Source of the DNA: Duganella sp.
Lineage (GTDB): Bacteria > Pseudomonadota > Gammaproteobacteria > Burkholderiales > Burkholderiaceae_D
Length of the DNA: 64,000 nt
Direction of reading: 5' to 3'
Assembly: GCA_026225475.1 (NCBI GenBank)
Contig: JAMFSU010000131.1
Coordinates: 19,123-83,122, forward strand
In this document: in pieces, positions 10,796-19,747 of the stretch
Layout of the letters: every line of letters begins with the position of its first letter
Numbering within the stretch: position 1 is the first letter of the stretch
Notes under the pieces: generated by a model
Databases searched by the model: none
The model's input: the letters and a program-made list of their open reading frames with translations, nothing else
Told to the model about the DNA's origin: nothing
Position numbers and translations under genes: made by a program

Positions 10796-11827
10796 TCAAT
10801 GTTGCAGGGTGGTAGAAATCGGTGCGCTAGCATCGTGTTGTTTTGGTGTCGCAGTAAACCAGTCAGCAATCCCGGTCGGCAGCTCTGCACCGCTGGTATG
10901 GCCGCGTTGCAAGATGCTCCAGTAATAACGATAACTGGCGCGATCATGTAGCGTGCCGAGATGTTGAATCGGCCCCCATTGCACTGCGCTTGCCTTAAGC
11001 AGGATTTGTGCCGCTTGGTCGATTTCGGCATCGGCTGGCGCTAGTGTCTGCACAATTGCTTGGATCTGATTTGGATGGATGCTCCACATCCGGGTATAGC
11101 CGAATTCTTGCGCAGCGCGCGTGGCGTCGGCGCGCACAACGGCAGTGTCATGAATCTCGGTGGTGACATTGTGCGATGGCACTTTGCCATAGGCGTGGCA
11201 AGCTGCAGCAATTTCCAGTTTGGCGCGCGCCACCAGCGGGTGGTTGAACTGACCGGGTGAACGCATCGCGCTACCTGGAATGGCGCCGTCATGTGCCGAC
11301 ACAAAGTCCATCACGCCAAATGACAGCGACTCGACCTGTGGCAAGGCGGCAATCGCCTGTACTTCGCGCAACGCGCCGTGGGTTTCAATCAATATATGCA
11401 GCGGCGCCATCCTGCGGCCGGCGGCATTGGTGTGACGGTCAATCAGGTTGATGGCGCGCAGCACATCGTCGAGGCCATCCACTTTTGGCACCATCATATA
11501 GGCTAGTCGCGCGGCCGCAGCGGTCTGGCAAATGGAGGTGACGTCAGATTCGAAATAGGGACTGGCGACATCATGCACGCGTGCGCCGATGCGGCCGTAA
11601 CGGTTATCGTCGCTGCTGATCAGAGTGGCGACCAAGTGCGCATGGGCAGCTTCGTTGCCGGCGCTGGCGCCGTCTTCGCAGTCCAGCGTGATATCGAACA
11701 GCGGACCGAGTTCCTGTTGCAAGGCGATCGACTTGCGCATCAGCTTTTCTGAGCCGGCGTAATGATCGCAAACCGGTAACGATACCGGTTGTCGTGTGCC
11801 TGGGAACAAGACCTGGGTGGGATGCAT
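10796..11827 (-). CDS. HpcH/HpaI aldolase / citrate lyase beta-like (CitE) protein
   Basis: 343 residues from the ATG at 11827 (MHPTQVLFPG...). The family splits CoA thioesters such as malyl-CoA or citramalyl-CoA, or related 2-keto acids, using a divalent metal. Seen: DITLDCEDG, MVPKVDG, LIETHGALREV with the metal-binding Glu, and SIHPNQI, all in TIM-barrel order. The longer frame starts at a GTG (11869) that falls in the loop of the mdh terminator hairpin, making that start unlikely. Neighbours are mdh upstream and aconitase downstream, suggesting a link to TCA or C4-acid metabolism. The substrate cannot be read from sequence. Confidence 0.85.
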   Translation of the reverse strand: MHPTQVLFPGTRQPVSLPVCDHYAGSEKLMRKSIALQQELGPLFDITLDCEDGASAGNEAAHAHLVATLISSDDNRYGRIGARVHDVASPYFESDVTSICQTAAAARLAYMMVPKVDGLDDVLRAINLIDRHTNAAGRRMAPLHILIETHGALREVQAIAALPQVESLSFGVMDFVSAHDGAIPGSAMRSPGQFNHPLVARAKLEIAAACHAYGKVPSHNVTTEIHDTAVVRADATRAAQEFGYTRMWSIHPNQIQAIVQTLAPADAEIDQAAQILLKASAVQWGPIQHLGTLHDRASYRYYWSILQRGHTSGAELPTGIADWFTATPKQHDASAPISTTLQH

Positions 11828-11851
11828 TGCTGCTGAATTCCGAATGTATTC

Positions 11852-11881
11852 AAAAGGCGCGGAGGCCACCGGCCTCCGCGC
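11852..11881 (-). terminator. Terminator of mdh
   Basis: Perfect 11-bp inverted repeat GCGCGGAGGCC (11857-11867) / GGCCTCCGCGC (11871-11881) with a 3-nt loop. On the minus strand it is followed by UUUU (11852-11855), 16 nt after the mdh stop. Confidence 0.75.
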
Positions 11882-11896
11882 GCTGGTCAGATCAAA

Positions 11897-12886
11897 TTAC
11901 CCGACCAGATGTTTGACGCCTTCGCGCTCTTCCGACAATTCCTTGAGCGTGATGTTGATGCGCTCTTGCGAAAATTCATCGATTTCCAGACCTTGGACGA
12001 TTTTGTATTCGCCGTTTTCAGTGGTCACTGGGAAGCCGAACATGGTGCCTTCAGGAATACCGTAGGAACCATCTGATGGAACACCCATGGTGGTCCACTT
12101 GCCGTTGGTGCCAAGTACCCAGTCATGCACGTGATCAATCGCTGCATTGGCCGCCGAAGCTGCCGACGACAGGCCGCGTGCCTCAATGATGGCGGCGCCA
12201 CGCTTGCCCACTGTTGGCAGGAAGGTGTCTTTGTTCCAGACTTGATCGTTGATCAGATCCTTGACAGCCTTGCCATCTGCAGTGGCGAAACGATAGTCAG
12301 CGTACATGGTTGGCGAATGGTTGCCCCAGACGCACAGCTTTTCGATCGCCGACACAGGTTGACCAATCTTGGCCGCGACTTGCGACAGGGCGCGATTGTG
12401 ATCCAGGCGCAGCATTGCGGTGAAATTTTTGGCTGGCAGGTTCGGAGCCGACTTCATGGCGATGTAAGCGTTGGTGTTGGCTGGATTGCCGACCACCAAT
12501 ACTTTAACGTCACGCGAAGCGACTGCATCCAGTGCCTTGCCTTGCACGGTGAAGATTTGTGCGTTGGCTTCCAGCAAGTCTTTGCGTTCCATGCCAGGGC
12601 CACGTGGACGGGCACCAACCAGCAGAGCAATGTCTGCATCCTTGAAGGCTGTCATTGGATCGCTATGGGCTGTGACGCCAGCCAGCAACGGGAAGGCGCA
12701 GTCATCGATTTCCATGATGACGCCCTTGAGCGCTTTTTGCGCTTTTTCATCCGGAATTTCCAGCAATTGCAGGATCACCGGCTGGTCTTTGCCGAGCAGG
12801 TCGCCATTGGCGATGCGGAACAGAAGGGAGTAACCGATTTGACCTGCGGCGCCGGTAACGGCAACACGCTTGGGGGCTTTAGCCAT
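11897..12886 (-). CDS. mdh: Malate dehydrogenase (NAD-dependent)
   Basis: 329 residues. The Rossmann opening is [17 protein letters not shown], followed by the substrate loop with [10 protein letters not shown], the catalytic-histidine motif [11 protein letters not shown] and the GTMFGFPV region. Length and motifs fit the cytosolic-type MDH of proteobacteria, which interconverts malate and oxaloacetate. GGAGATTC lies just before the start. It is transcribed away from gntR-sdh across a 444-bp divergent region containing a perfect palindrome, and is followed by its own terminator. Confidence 0.97.
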   Translation of the reverse strand: MAKAPKRVAVTGAAGQIGYSLLFRIANGDLLGKDQPVILQLLEIPDEKAQKALKGVIMEIDDCAFPLLAGVTAHSDPMTAFKDADIALLVGARPRGPGMERKDLLEANAQIFTVQGKALDAVASRDVKVLVVGNPANTNAYIAMKSAPNLPAKNFTAMLRLDHNRALSQVAAKIGQPVSAIEKLCVWGNHSPTMYADYRFATADGKAVKDLINDQVWNKDTFLPTVGKRGAAIIEARGLSSAASAANAAIDHVHDWVLGTNGKWTTMGVPSDGSYGIPEGTMFGFPVTTENGEYKIVQGLEIDEFSQERINITLKELSEEREGVKHLVG

Positions 12887-13330
12887 GTTGAATCTCCAAA
12901 GTGGTGATAAAAAGCGTTAAATATTGCAACGAAGTTTGATGCCAGTGCACTACAGCGTAAATCGATAGCAGCGCTGGATTGGCACTTGTTCACACTTCTC
13001 GCCGCAACCCAGTAGGATTTCGGCATTTATTACGTATTCTTAAGAGACTGTAATCATACCGTCGAAAGCGCAGAGCGTCAGTTTGTTTCGCTCAATTGCT
13101 GCACGTGTTGCCATGTGTAGCTGCCGCGATTTCACGACACGGTAACAAGCGGGTAAGCTGGTAGTCAGATTCAGCTGGTTCACTTGGATAATAATGACAG
13201 TGTAAATATGCCCGCGAGTTTAGGCTTGCCTATGGGTGATGTCAATCGATATCTTATGTCTTATATAAGACATATTATCAAGCAGTTTTTGCTGGACGGG
13301 GGTGTTGGTTTTGTGGTCCAATTTGATGTT
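12887..13330. promoter_or_regulatory. Divergent regulatory region between mdh and gntR-sdhCDAB
   Basis: 444 bp without a gene that I accept. It must hold the mdh promoter (minus strand) and the gntR promoter (plus strand). A possible plus-strand promoter is TTGCCT (13226-13231) - 18 bp - TATCTT (13250-13255), abutting the palindrome at 13255-13274. An additional short palindrome TCTTAAGA occurs at about 13039-13046 on the mdh side. A frame open from 13184 crosses this region but looks non-coding. Confidence 0.5.
13255..13274. promoter_or_regulatory. Perfect 20-bp palindrome, candidate GntR operator
   Basis: TATGTCTTATATAAGACATA is a perfect inverted repeat centred at 13264/13265, 57 nt upstream of the GntR start. 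GntR-family dimers bind palindromes with outer GT...AC, which fits GTC...GAC here. It overlaps a possible -10 element, as expected for an autorepressor site. Assignment to this GntR is inference. Confidence 0.65.
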
Positions 13331-14116
13331 ATGAGCTCCAGCCTGCCTAATTCGAACAATAACGACGCACCCGGTGTGAGTGCCAGTGTTGCCGGAGCAT
13401 CGCCCACCTTTAGTCCTCTGTATCAGCAAATCAAAGCATTGATTACCCAGCGCCTGGAGTCGGGCGAGTGGAAGCCGGGCGAGCTCATTCCTAGTGAGGT
13501 TGAGCTGGGCGGTCGTTTTAAGGTCAGTCAAGGTACTGTGCGCAAGGCGATTGATGAGCTGGCGGCGGAAAATTTGGTGGTGCGGCGGCAGGGTAAGGGG
13601 ACGTTTGTTGCCACGCATCATGAAACGCAGGCGCAATTTCGGTTTCTGCGTCTGACTGCCGATGTGGATGAGCCGCAACGAGCAGAAAACCGGATCGTCG
13701 AAGTCAAGCGCCTGCGCGCGCCCGCCGAAGTGGCGCGGCAACTCGATATCAAGTCTGGCGACTCTGTCATTTTCATTAAGCGCGTAAAATCATTCAATGG
13801 TGTTCCTATCATCCTGGAAGATATCTGGCTGCCTGGCCTGATCTTCAAGGGGCTGACGGCTGAGCGCCTAATAGAATACAAAGGGCCGTTGTATGGCCTG
13901 TTCGAAACCGAATTCGGAACTCGCATGATTCGTGCTGCTGAGCAGATTCGTGCGGTGGGGGCTGATGCTGAATCGGCCGCGTTGTTGGGGGTGTTGCCCC
14001 AAACGCCACTGTTGAGTGTGGAGCGCGCTTCCTATACTTATGGCGATAAGCCGGTAGAGGTGCGGCGCGGCCTGTATTTGACCTTGAATTATCACTATCA
14101 GAGTGAGTTGAGCTAG
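13331..14116 (+). CDS. GntR/HutC-family transcriptional regulator with UTRA domain
   Basis: 261 residues from the ATG at 13331 (MSSSLPNSN...). N-terminal winged helix-turn-helix at about 25-95 (PLYQQIKALITQRLESGEWKPGELIPSE, KVSQGTVRKAIDEL, RQGKGTFV), then a UTRA ligand-binding domain to the end. The upstream frame to 13184 would place a perfect palindrome inside the gene and adds residues foreign to the family, so I reject it. It sits directly before sdhC and divergent from mdh, so it probably controls the TCA cluster in response to a small acid. The ligand is unknown. The ribosome-binding site is weak. Confidence 0.85.
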   Translation: MSSSLPNSNNNDAPGVSASVAGASPTFSPLYQQIKALITQRLESGEWKPGELIPSEVELGGRFKVSQGTVRKAIDELAAENLVVRRQGKGTFVATHHETQAQFRFLRLTADVDEPQRAENRIVEVKRLRAPAEVARQLDIKSGDSVIFIKRVKSFNGVPIILEDIWLPGLIFKGLTAERLIEYKGPLYGLFETEFGTRMIRAAEQIRAVGADAESAALLGVLPQTPLLSVERASYTYGDKPVEVRRGLYLTLNYHYQSELS

Positions 14117-14257
14117 GTTAGCATCTGCTCATTCGGCTCGCATCCTTACGTCGGGCGGGTGGCGCTTAATTTGCTGCAAGGCAGAATAAGTGTTGGTGAA
14201 GGTTCATGAAATCGGCGAAAATTGCAGGATTGTTTTAAATCTGAGGAGAACCTTGTT

Positions 14258-14668
14258 ATGTCTGACGCCGCTAAACCACCACGGCCACAATTTCGTAACA
14301 TTAACATTACCCACATTATCGGTTACCGCTTACCACTAGCGGGCGTTGTTTCGATTTTGCACCGTATCAGTGGCCTGTTGATGTTCTTGCTGCTGCCGTT
14401 TGTACTGTATCTGCTGGATCACAGTCTGCTTTCTGAAATATCGTTCGACTATTTCAAGGGCTTTGTATCGAACTGGTTTGTGAAGCTTGTCATTCTGGCC
14501 CTGTCCTGGGGTTTTCTGCATCATTTCTGCGCAGGTATTCGCCACCTCATCATGGATAACCACATTGGTGTGGACAAGATCAGCGCGCGCAAATCGGCTG
14601 CTGGCGTGTTGACTGTCAGTCTGTTGCTGGCCGCAGTGGTCGCATTGAAACTGTTCGGAGCATTCTAA
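14258..14668 (+). CDS. sdhC: Succinate dehydrogenase cytochrome b556 subunit
   Basis: 136 residues from the ATG at 14258, preceded by GAGGAGA. Three transmembrane helices. It carries the family signature HRISGLLMFLLLPF near the quinone site and the haem-ligand region HHFCAGIRHLIMD. SdhC and SdhD anchor the SdhAB dimer in the inner membrane and pass electrons to ubiquinone. The frame extends 12 codons upstream (to 14222), but these lie before the ribosome site. First gene of sdhCDAB; sdhD starts 2 nt after its stop. Confidence 0.94.
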   Translation: MSDAAKPPRPQFRNINITHIIGYRLPLAGVVSILHRISGLLMFLLLPFVLYLLDHSLLSEISFDYFKGFVSNWFVKLVILALSWGFLHHFCAGIRHLIMDNHIGVDKISARKSAAGVLTVSLLLAAVVALKLFGAF

Positions 14669-14670
14669 AA

Positions 14671-15036
14671 ATGGCAAACAATAACATCGGACCCAAGCGC
14701 CTGGTCGTGGGCGCGCACTACGGTATGCGCGACTGGCTGGCTCAGCGCATTACAGCAATTGTCATGGCGGTGTACACCATTATTTTGCTGGTGGCATTCC
14801 TGACGGCAACAAATTTTAGTTATGACGGCTGGGCTGCGTTGTTTTCGCACCAGTGGTTCAAGATTGCGACGTTTGTCACTTTCATGTCATTGTTTTTCCA
14901 CGCCTGGATTGGCGTGCGTGACATCTGGATGGACTACGTTAAGCCGGTCGCATTGCGTCTGGTCTTGCAAGTTGCCACGATCCTGTGGCTGATCGGTTGC
15001 GCCGGATGGGCGGCGCAGATTTTGTGGAGAGTGTAA
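14671..15036 (+). CDS. sdhD: Succinate dehydrogenase membrane anchor subunit
   Basis: 121 residues with three hydrophobic helices. It opens with the typical GAHYGMRDWLAQRITAIVM, and FFHAWIGVRDIWMDY holds the conserved His and Asp of the anchor near haem and quinone. Packed tightly between sdhC (2 nt) and sdhA, whose GTG start follows the stop codon at once, indicating translational coupling. Confidence 0.93.
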   Translation: MANNNIGPKRLVVGAHYGMRDWLAQRITAIVMAVYTIILLVAFLTATNFSYDGWAALFSHQWFKIATFVTFMSLFFHAWIGVRDIWMDYVKPVALRLVLQVATILWLIGCAGWAAQILWRV

Positions 15037-15038
15037 TC

Positions 15039-16817
15039 GTGGCTGCTATCAAATCCACAATCCCTACCCGCCGCTTTGATGCGGTCATCGTCGGCGCCGG
15101 CGGCTCCGGCATGCGTGCTTCGCTGCAATTGGCTGAGGCTGGTCTGAACGTCGCAGTCTTGTCGAAGGTATTTCCGACTCGCTCGCACACCGTCGCAGCG
15201 CAAGGCGGCATCGGTGCTTCGCTGGGTAATATGTCGGAAGACAACTGGTACTGGCACATGTTTGATACCGTCAAGGGCTCAGACTATCTGGGTGACCAGG
15301 ACGCGATCGAATTCATGTGTCGTGAAGCGCCGAAGGCAGTCTACGAACTGGAACACTTCGGCATGCCGTTTGACCGTAATCCTGACGGCACGATTTATCA
15401 GCGTCCGTTCGGCGGTCATACTGCCAACTTCGGTGAAAAGCCGGTCCAACGCGCTTGTGCTGCTGCCGACCGTACCGGCCATGCATTGTTGCACACGCTG
15501 TATCAGCGCAATGTGCGTGCCAAGACCCATTTCTTCGTCGAGTGGATGGCAATCGACATCATTCGTGATGAAGAGGGTACTGTGCTCGGTGTCGTGGCGC
15601 TGGAAATGGAAACTGGCGAAGTCATGATGTTGCAAGCCAAGACCACCTTGTTCGCCACCGGCGGTGCAGGTCGTATCTGGGCTGCATCGACCAATGCTTT
15701 CATCAATACCGGTGACGGTATGGGGATGGCAGCGCGTGCTGGTCTGCCTTTGCAAGACATGGAATTCTGGCAGTTCCACCCGACCGGTGTGGCTGGTGCT
15801 GGCGTGCTGATTACCGAAGGCGTGCGCGGTGAAGGCGGTATTCTGATCAACAGCAATGGCGAACGTTTCATGGAGCGCTATGCGCCGACGTTGAAGGATC
15901 TGGCGCCGCGCGACTTTGTTTCGCGTTCGATGGATCAGGAAATCAAGGAAGGCCGTGGCGTTGGTCCACACAAGGATCACGTGTTGCTGGACTTGCGTCA
16001 CATCGGCGCTGACACGATTCAAAAGCGTTTGCCATCGATTCTCGAAATCGCCCACAAGTTCGCCAACGTTGATGCCACCAAAGAACCGATTCCGGTCGTG
16101 CCAACCATTCACTATCAAATGGGCGGGATTCCGACCAATGTGTATGGTCAAGTCGTGGTGCCGAAGAATGGCAATTACAAGGAAGTGGTGCAGGGTATGT
16201 ATGCAATTGGCGAATGCGCCTGTGTATCCGTACACGGCGCCAATCGTCTCGGTACCAACTCGCTGCTGGATTTGGTAGTGTTTGGTCGCGCTGCCGGCAA
16301 TCACATTGTCGATAGCAAGCTGCAAGAGCGCAGTCATCGCGATCTGCCAGCCGATGCTACTGACCGTGCGATGGAGCGTCTGGCACGCTTGGAAAGCAGC
16401 ACCGGTTCCGAGCGTGTGCAAGATGTGGCTAATACGATCCGTGCCACCATGCAGAAATACTGCGGTGTGTTCCGTACTGACGAGTTGCTGCAAGAGGGTT
16501 ACAAGCAGATCATGGAATTGGATGAGCGTCGCAAGCATGTCTCGTTCAAGGATAAATCCAAGGTCTTCAACACCGCCCGTGTGGAAGCGCTGGAGCTGGA
16601 CAACCTGATCGAAACCGCCAAGGCAACAATCACATCGGCGGCTGCACGCAAGGAATCGCGCGGTGCGCATGCGCACAGCGACTTTGAACAGCGCGATGAC
16701 GTCAATTGGCTCAAGCACACACTGTGGTTCTCCGAGGGGAATCGTCTCGACTACAAACCAGTCAACCTGCAACCGTTGACCGTCGAAACGTTTAAACCTA
16801 AAGCACGTACTTTCTAA
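15039..16817 (+). CDS. sdhA: Succinate dehydrogenase flavoprotein subunit
   Basis: 592 residues from a GTG at 15039; the frame is open further upstream but inside sdhD. GTGGAGAG upstream is the ribosome site. FAD-binding GAGGSGMRA, covalent-FAD histidine H50 in [10 protein letters not shown], active-site region with HPTGVAGAG, and [18 protein letters not shown]. It oxidises succinate to fumarate and passes electrons to SdhB. Length matches the proteobacterial norm (about 590). SdhE, encoded just after sdhB, flavinylates it. Confidence 0.97.
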   Translation: MAAIKSTIPTRRFDAVIVGAGGSGMRASLQLAEAGLNVAVLSKVFPTRSHTVAAQGGIGASLGNMSEDNWYWHMFDTVKGSDYLGDQDAIEFMCREAPKAVYELEHFGMPFDRNPDGTIYQRPFGGHTANFGEKPVQRACAAADRTGHALLHTLYQRNVRAKTHFFVEWMAIDIIRDEEGTVLGVVALEMETGEVMMLQAKTTLFATGGAGRIWAASTNAFINTGDGMGMAARAGLPLQDMEFWQFHPTGVAGAGVLITEGVRGEGGILINSNGERFMERYAPTLKDLAPRDFVSRSMDQEIKEGRGVGPHKDHVLLDLRHIGADTIQKRLPSILEIAHKFANVDATKEPIPVVPTIHYQMGGIPTNVYGQVVVPKNGNYKEVVQGMYAIGECACVSVHGANRLGTNSLLDLVVFGRAAGNHIVDSKLQERSHRDLPADATDRAMERLARLESSTGSERVQDVANTIRATMQKYCGVFRTDELLQEGYKQIMELDERRKHVSFKDKSKVFNTARVEALELDNLIETAKATITSAAARKESRGAHAHSDFEQRDDVNWLKHTLWFSEGNRLDYKPVNLQPLTVETFKPKARTF

Positions 16818-16828
16818 AAGGTCAGAAC

Positions 16829-17539
16829 ATGACACGTACCCTGAAATTCAAAATCTACCGTTACGATCCGGACAAGGATGACAAGCCGTACATGCAGGAT
16901 CTGACTGTCGAGTTGAAGCCGACCGATAAGATGCTGCTCGACGCTTTGCAACGCATCAAGTCGGACGTCGATGATTCGCTGGCACTGCGCCGTTCATGCC
17001 GTGAAGGTGTGTGTGGTTCAGATGCGATGAACATCAACGGCAAGAACGGTCTGGCTTGCACCACCAACCTCAATGAGTTGAGCCAGCCTATCGTGCTCAA
17101 GCCGTTGCCAGGTTTGCCGGTGATTCGCGATCTGATCGTCGACATGACCAATTTTTTCAAGCAATACGATTCGATCAAGCCTTACCTGATCAATGACAGT
17201 ATTCCACCTGAAAAAGAACGTCTGCAGTCGCCTGAGCAGCGCGAAGAACTTGATGGCGTATATGAGTGCATTCTGTGCGCCTGCTGCTCAACATCGTGCC
17301 CGTCGTTTTGGTGGAATCCGGACAAGTTCGTGGGGCCAGCCGGTCTGTTGCAAGCCTACCGTTTTATCGCCGACAGCCGCGATGAAGCGACTGGTCAACG
17401 TCTGGATGAACTGGAAGATCCATATCGTCTGTTCCGCTGCCGTTCGATCATGAACTGCGTCGATGTCTGCCCCAAGGGATTGAACCCCAACAAGGCTATC
17501 GGCAAGATCAAGGAATTGATGGTTCGCCGCGCTGTATAA
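16829..17539 (+). CDS. sdhB: Succinate dehydrogenase iron-sulfur subunit
   Basis: 236 residues. 2Fe-2S ferredoxin domain with [21 protein letters not shown] trimmed here to its core [11 protein letters not shown]. 4Fe-4S and 3Fe-4S sites are in [16 protein letters not shown] and [17 protein letters not shown]. It relays electrons from SdhA to the quinone site. It starts 11 nt after sdhA and closes the sdhCDAB unit, followed by a weak terminator-like hairpin. Confidence 0.97.
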   Translation: MTRTLKFKIYRYDPDKDDKPYMQDLTVELKPTDKMLLDALQRIKSDVDDSLALRRSCREGVCGSDAMNINGKNGLACTTNLNELSQPIVLKPLPGLPVIRDLIVDMTNFFKQYDSIKPYLINDSIPPEKERLQSPEQREELDGVYECILCACCSTSCPSFWWNPDKFVGPAGLLQAYRFIADSRDEATGQRLDELEDPYRLFRCRSIMNCVDVCPKGLNPNKAIGKIKELMVRRAV

Positions 17540-17553
17540 GTGGTCAGTAATGC

Positions 17554-17585
17554 CAGGGGCGGGGTTGTTATCCCGTCCCTGTTTA
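17554..17585 (+). terminator. Hairpin after sdhB, possible partial terminator
   Basis: CAGGGGCGGG (17554-17563) pairs with CCCGTCCCTG (17572-17581), one mismatch, followed by TTTAATAT. The short U tract suggests attenuation or 3'-end protection rather than full termination, allowing read-through to sdhE. Confidence 0.5.
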
Positions 17586-17665
17586 ATATATGGCGTTGTT
17601 GCGTGCCGGTTGTCAGTGTGGTCACAGCGACGTCGGTCAGTCTTGCCAAGAATTGAATTGAATCT

Positions 17666-17935
17666 ATGTCCCAGAGCCATCAAGACGATCCTGCCAAACG
17701 TGCACGCCTGCGCTGGCGCGCCCGTCGTGGCTTGCTCGAAAACGATCTGATCTTGACGCGCTTTCTCGACGCCAACGAAGCAACGATGAGCGACGACGAA
17801 GTCGATGCGTTTTCGCGACTGATGGACTTGGGTGACAATGATCTGATGGACTTGCTTCTGGTGCGCAAGGAGCCGGAAGCGGCGGTGGATTTACCTCATG
17901 TCCATGCGCTGCTGACAAAATTGCGCACTGCCTGA
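17666..17935 (+). CDS. sdhE: SdhE, FAD assembly factor for succinate dehydrogenase
   Basis: 89 residues, the normal size of SdhE/YgfY. It has the hallmark RRGLLEND (RGxxE motif), required for covalent attachment of FAD to SdhA, and the helical FSRLMDLGDNDLMDLLL region. Located between sdhB and gltA, where Burkholderiales usually carry it, so it is co-expressed with its client. Confidence 0.92.
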   Translation: MSQSHQDDPAKRARLRWRARRGLLENDLILTRFLDANEATMSDDEVDAFSRLMDLGDNDLMDLLLVRKEPEAAVDLPHVHALLTKLRTA

Positions 17936-17977
17936 ACTTCTCTTGAGTTTCTGGCAGTATAGGTTCAAAAGCAGCCG

Positions 17978-18047
17978 GGAGGCTGTTGCAAAATGAAGTG
18001 ATGGATCTCTGCCTGTGCTGGCAACACTTTGTTTTGCAACAGGCTCC
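17978..18047 (+). other. 70-nt near-perfect hairpin in the gltA leader, MITE-like
   Basis: The 23-nt arm at 17978-18000 pairs with 18025-18047 with a single G-G mismatch (two G-U pairs), around a 24-nt loop. The arm ends read GGAGGCTGTTGCAAAA and, on the other strand, GGAGCCTGTTGCAAAA. The core CTGTTGCAAA is that of IS6-family terminal repeats. No transposase and no clear target duplication are seen. It ends 58 nt before gltA. Confidence 0.7.
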
Positions 18048-18105
18048 AAGCGGTTGGTTTGCGATTTTTGATTAACGATTCATCATCACAGCTGAAGGAA
18101 GAACT

Positions 18106-19410
18106 ATGCCCACCTCAGATATCAAAGCGACCCTGTCGTTCTCCGATGGTACGCCATCCCTGGATTTTCCCGTCTACAAGGGCACCATCGGCCCAGACGT
18201 TATCGATATCCGCAAGCTGTACGGCACTACTGGCAAGTTCACTTATGACCCGGGCTTCATGTCGACTGCGGCATGCAATTCGTCGATCACTTACATCGAC
18301 GGCGACAAGGGTGAGTTGTTGTATCGCGGTTATCCGATCGAGCAATTGGCTGTCAATTGCGACTTCCTGGAAACCTGCTATCTGTTGTTGCACGGCGAAC
18401 TGCCAACGGCAGAACAAAAAAATGATTTCGTCGATACCGTGACCCAGCACACCATGGTGCACGAGCAGATGAATTTCTTCTTCCGCGGCTTCCGTCGCGA
18501 TGCGCACCCAATGGCAGTGCTGACCGGTTCGGTCGGTGCCTTGTCGGCGTTCTATCATGACTCGCTCGACATCAGCAATCCAGTACACCGCGATGTGTCG
18601 GCCATCCGCATGATCGCCAAGCTGCCAACGCTGGTCGCCATGGCATACAAGTACAACATTGGTCAGCCATTCGTGTATCCACGCAATGACCTGTCGTACA
18701 GCGCAAACTTCATGCGCATGATGTTCGCTAATCCATGCGAAGAGTACAAGGTCAATGAAGTGCTGGTGCGCGCGCTCGATCGTATTCTGATCCTGCATGC
18801 CGACCACGAGCAAAATGCATCGACTTCGACCGTGCGTCTGGCTGGCTCCTCGGGTGCCAATCCATTTGCCTGTATCGCTGCTGGTATCGCTTGCCTGTGG
18901 GGTCCTGCCCACGGTGGCGCCAATGAAGCGGCATTGACTATGCTGGAGCAAATCGGCTCGGTCGAAAATATTCCTGAGTTCATCAAGCAGGTCAAGGACA
19001 AAAACTCCGGCGTCAAGCTGATGGGCTTCGGTCACCGCGTCTACAAGAACTACGATCCACGTGCCAAGCTGATGCGTGAAACCTGCTACGAAGTGCTCAA
19101 TGAACTGGGTCTGCATGACGACCCGTTGTTCAAGCTGGCAATGGAGCTGGAAAAGATCGCGCTGGAAGACGACTACTTCGTGTCGCGCAAGCTGTATCCG
19201 AACGTCGACTTTTACTCGGGTATCGTGCAACGTGCACTGGGCATCCCAACATCGATGTTCACCTGCATTTTCGCGATGGCGCGTACCGTCGGCTGGATTG
19301 CGCAATGGAACGAAATGATTTCCGACCCAGAACAAAAGATTGGCCGTCCGCGTCAATTGTTCGTCGGCTCGGTTAAGCGCGACGTAGTGGCGATGGACAA
19401 GCGCGGCTGA
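18106..19410 (+). CDS. gltA: Citrate synthase (type II)
   Basis: 434 residues. Condenses acetyl-CoA and oxaloacetate. Active-site histidines are in [13 protein letters not shown] and [25 protein letters not shown] is also conserved. The N-terminal beta domain ([20 protein letters not shown]) and length fit the hexameric, NADH-sensitive Gram-negative type. GAAGGAAGA lies before the ATG. The leader carries the strong hairpin at 17978-18047, and a perfect terminator follows at 19543-19573, so gltA may be transcribed alone or with sdh read-through. Confidence 0.97.
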   Translation: MPTSDIKATLSFSDGTPSLDFPVYKGTIGPDVIDIRKLYGTTGKFTYDPGFMSTAACNSSITYIDGDKGELLYRGYPIEQLAVNCDFLETCYLLLHGELPTAEQKNDFVDTVTQHTMVHEQMNFFFRGFRRDAHPMAVLTGSVGALSAFYHDSLDISNPVHRDVSAIRMIAKLPTLVAMAYKYNIGQPFVYPRNDLSYSANFMRMMFANPCEEYKVNEVLVRALDRILILHADHEQNASTSTVRLAGSSGANPFACIAAGIACLWGPAHGGANEAALTMLEQIGSVENIPEFIKQVKDKNSGVKLMGFGHRVYKNYDPRAKLMRETCYEVLNELGLHDDPLFKLAMELEKIALEDDYFVSRKLYPNVDFYSGIVQRALGIPTSMFTCIFAMARTVGWIAQWNEMISDPEQKIGRPRQLFVGSVKRDVVAMDKRG

Positions 19411-19542
19411 TAAAAACGATGGCTGCAGAGCAACGCGGTCATCGTTATGTCATCAAGTCGTGATGTAAATTGGGTACCCGATTGCAGCTTGCGTGGCCGC
19501 TTTTGTAAGTGCTGGCGGTGGCTGCGACAATTTGCAACAAAT

Positions 19543-19573
19543 AAAAAAGCGAATCTTCAGGATTCGCTTTTTT
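19543..19573 (+). terminator. Terminator after gltA (bidirectional form)
   Basis: Perfect 13-bp inverted repeat AAAAAAGCGAATC (19543-19555) / GATTCGCTTTTTT (19561-19573) with TTCAG loop. The stretch between gltA and this element (19411-19542) shows nothing else recognisable. Confidence 0.92.
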
Positions 19574-19589
19574 ATTGGAAATAAGGGGA

Positions 19590-19595
19590 TATAAT
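19590..19595 (+). promoter_or_regulatory. odhA: Candidate -10 element of the odhA promoter
   Basis: A perfect TATAAT lies between the gltA terminator and the structured odhA leader. The -35 position overlaps the terminator T tract and has no good TTGACA match, so the promoter call is tentative. It would give a leader of about 150 nt. Confidence 0.4.
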
Positions 19596-19640
19596 TCTGA
19601 CCATGCTGACTGGATAACTAGAAAATTTCAGGTAGACATG

Positions 19641-19747
19641 GTCCTTCCCCACAACTTGATGTGCAATCCGCTAACCGGTCAGGCCGTGTCGCGGAAGGTT
19701 AGATTAACCCGCTAATCTCGCGAAACGCGAAGAAAGGTGAGCAAGAT
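19641..19747 (+). ncRNA. Structured odhA (sucA) leader, probable sucA cis-regulatory RNA
   Basis: The leader holds mutually exclusive pairings. CTAACC (19671-19676) can pair with GGTTAG (19697-19702). AGATTA (19701-19706) pairs with TAATCT (19713-19718). GGTTA/TAACC forms another option, and CGCG-AAA-CGCG (19719-19729) sits just before the ribosome site AAAGGTGAG (19733-19741). CCTTCC (19643-19648) can pair with GGAAGG (19693-19698). Known: a conserved sucA RNA motif is described upstream of sucA in Burkholderiales and involves the Shine-Dalgarno region. That this leader belongs to it is inferred from taxon, gene and structure. Confidence 0.6.

Noticed and set aside
11828..11869. GTG start for the CitE-like gene
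   Set aside because: The codon lies in the loop of the mdh terminator hairpin; the ATG at 11827 matches the family N-terminus.
13184..13330. N-terminal extension of the GntR gene
   Set aside because: It spans a perfect 20-bp palindrome and encodes residues not seen before the HTH in this family.
15279..16835. 518-codon open frame antisense to sdhA
   Set aside because: Shadow frame opposite a conserved enzyme, with no recognisable motif.
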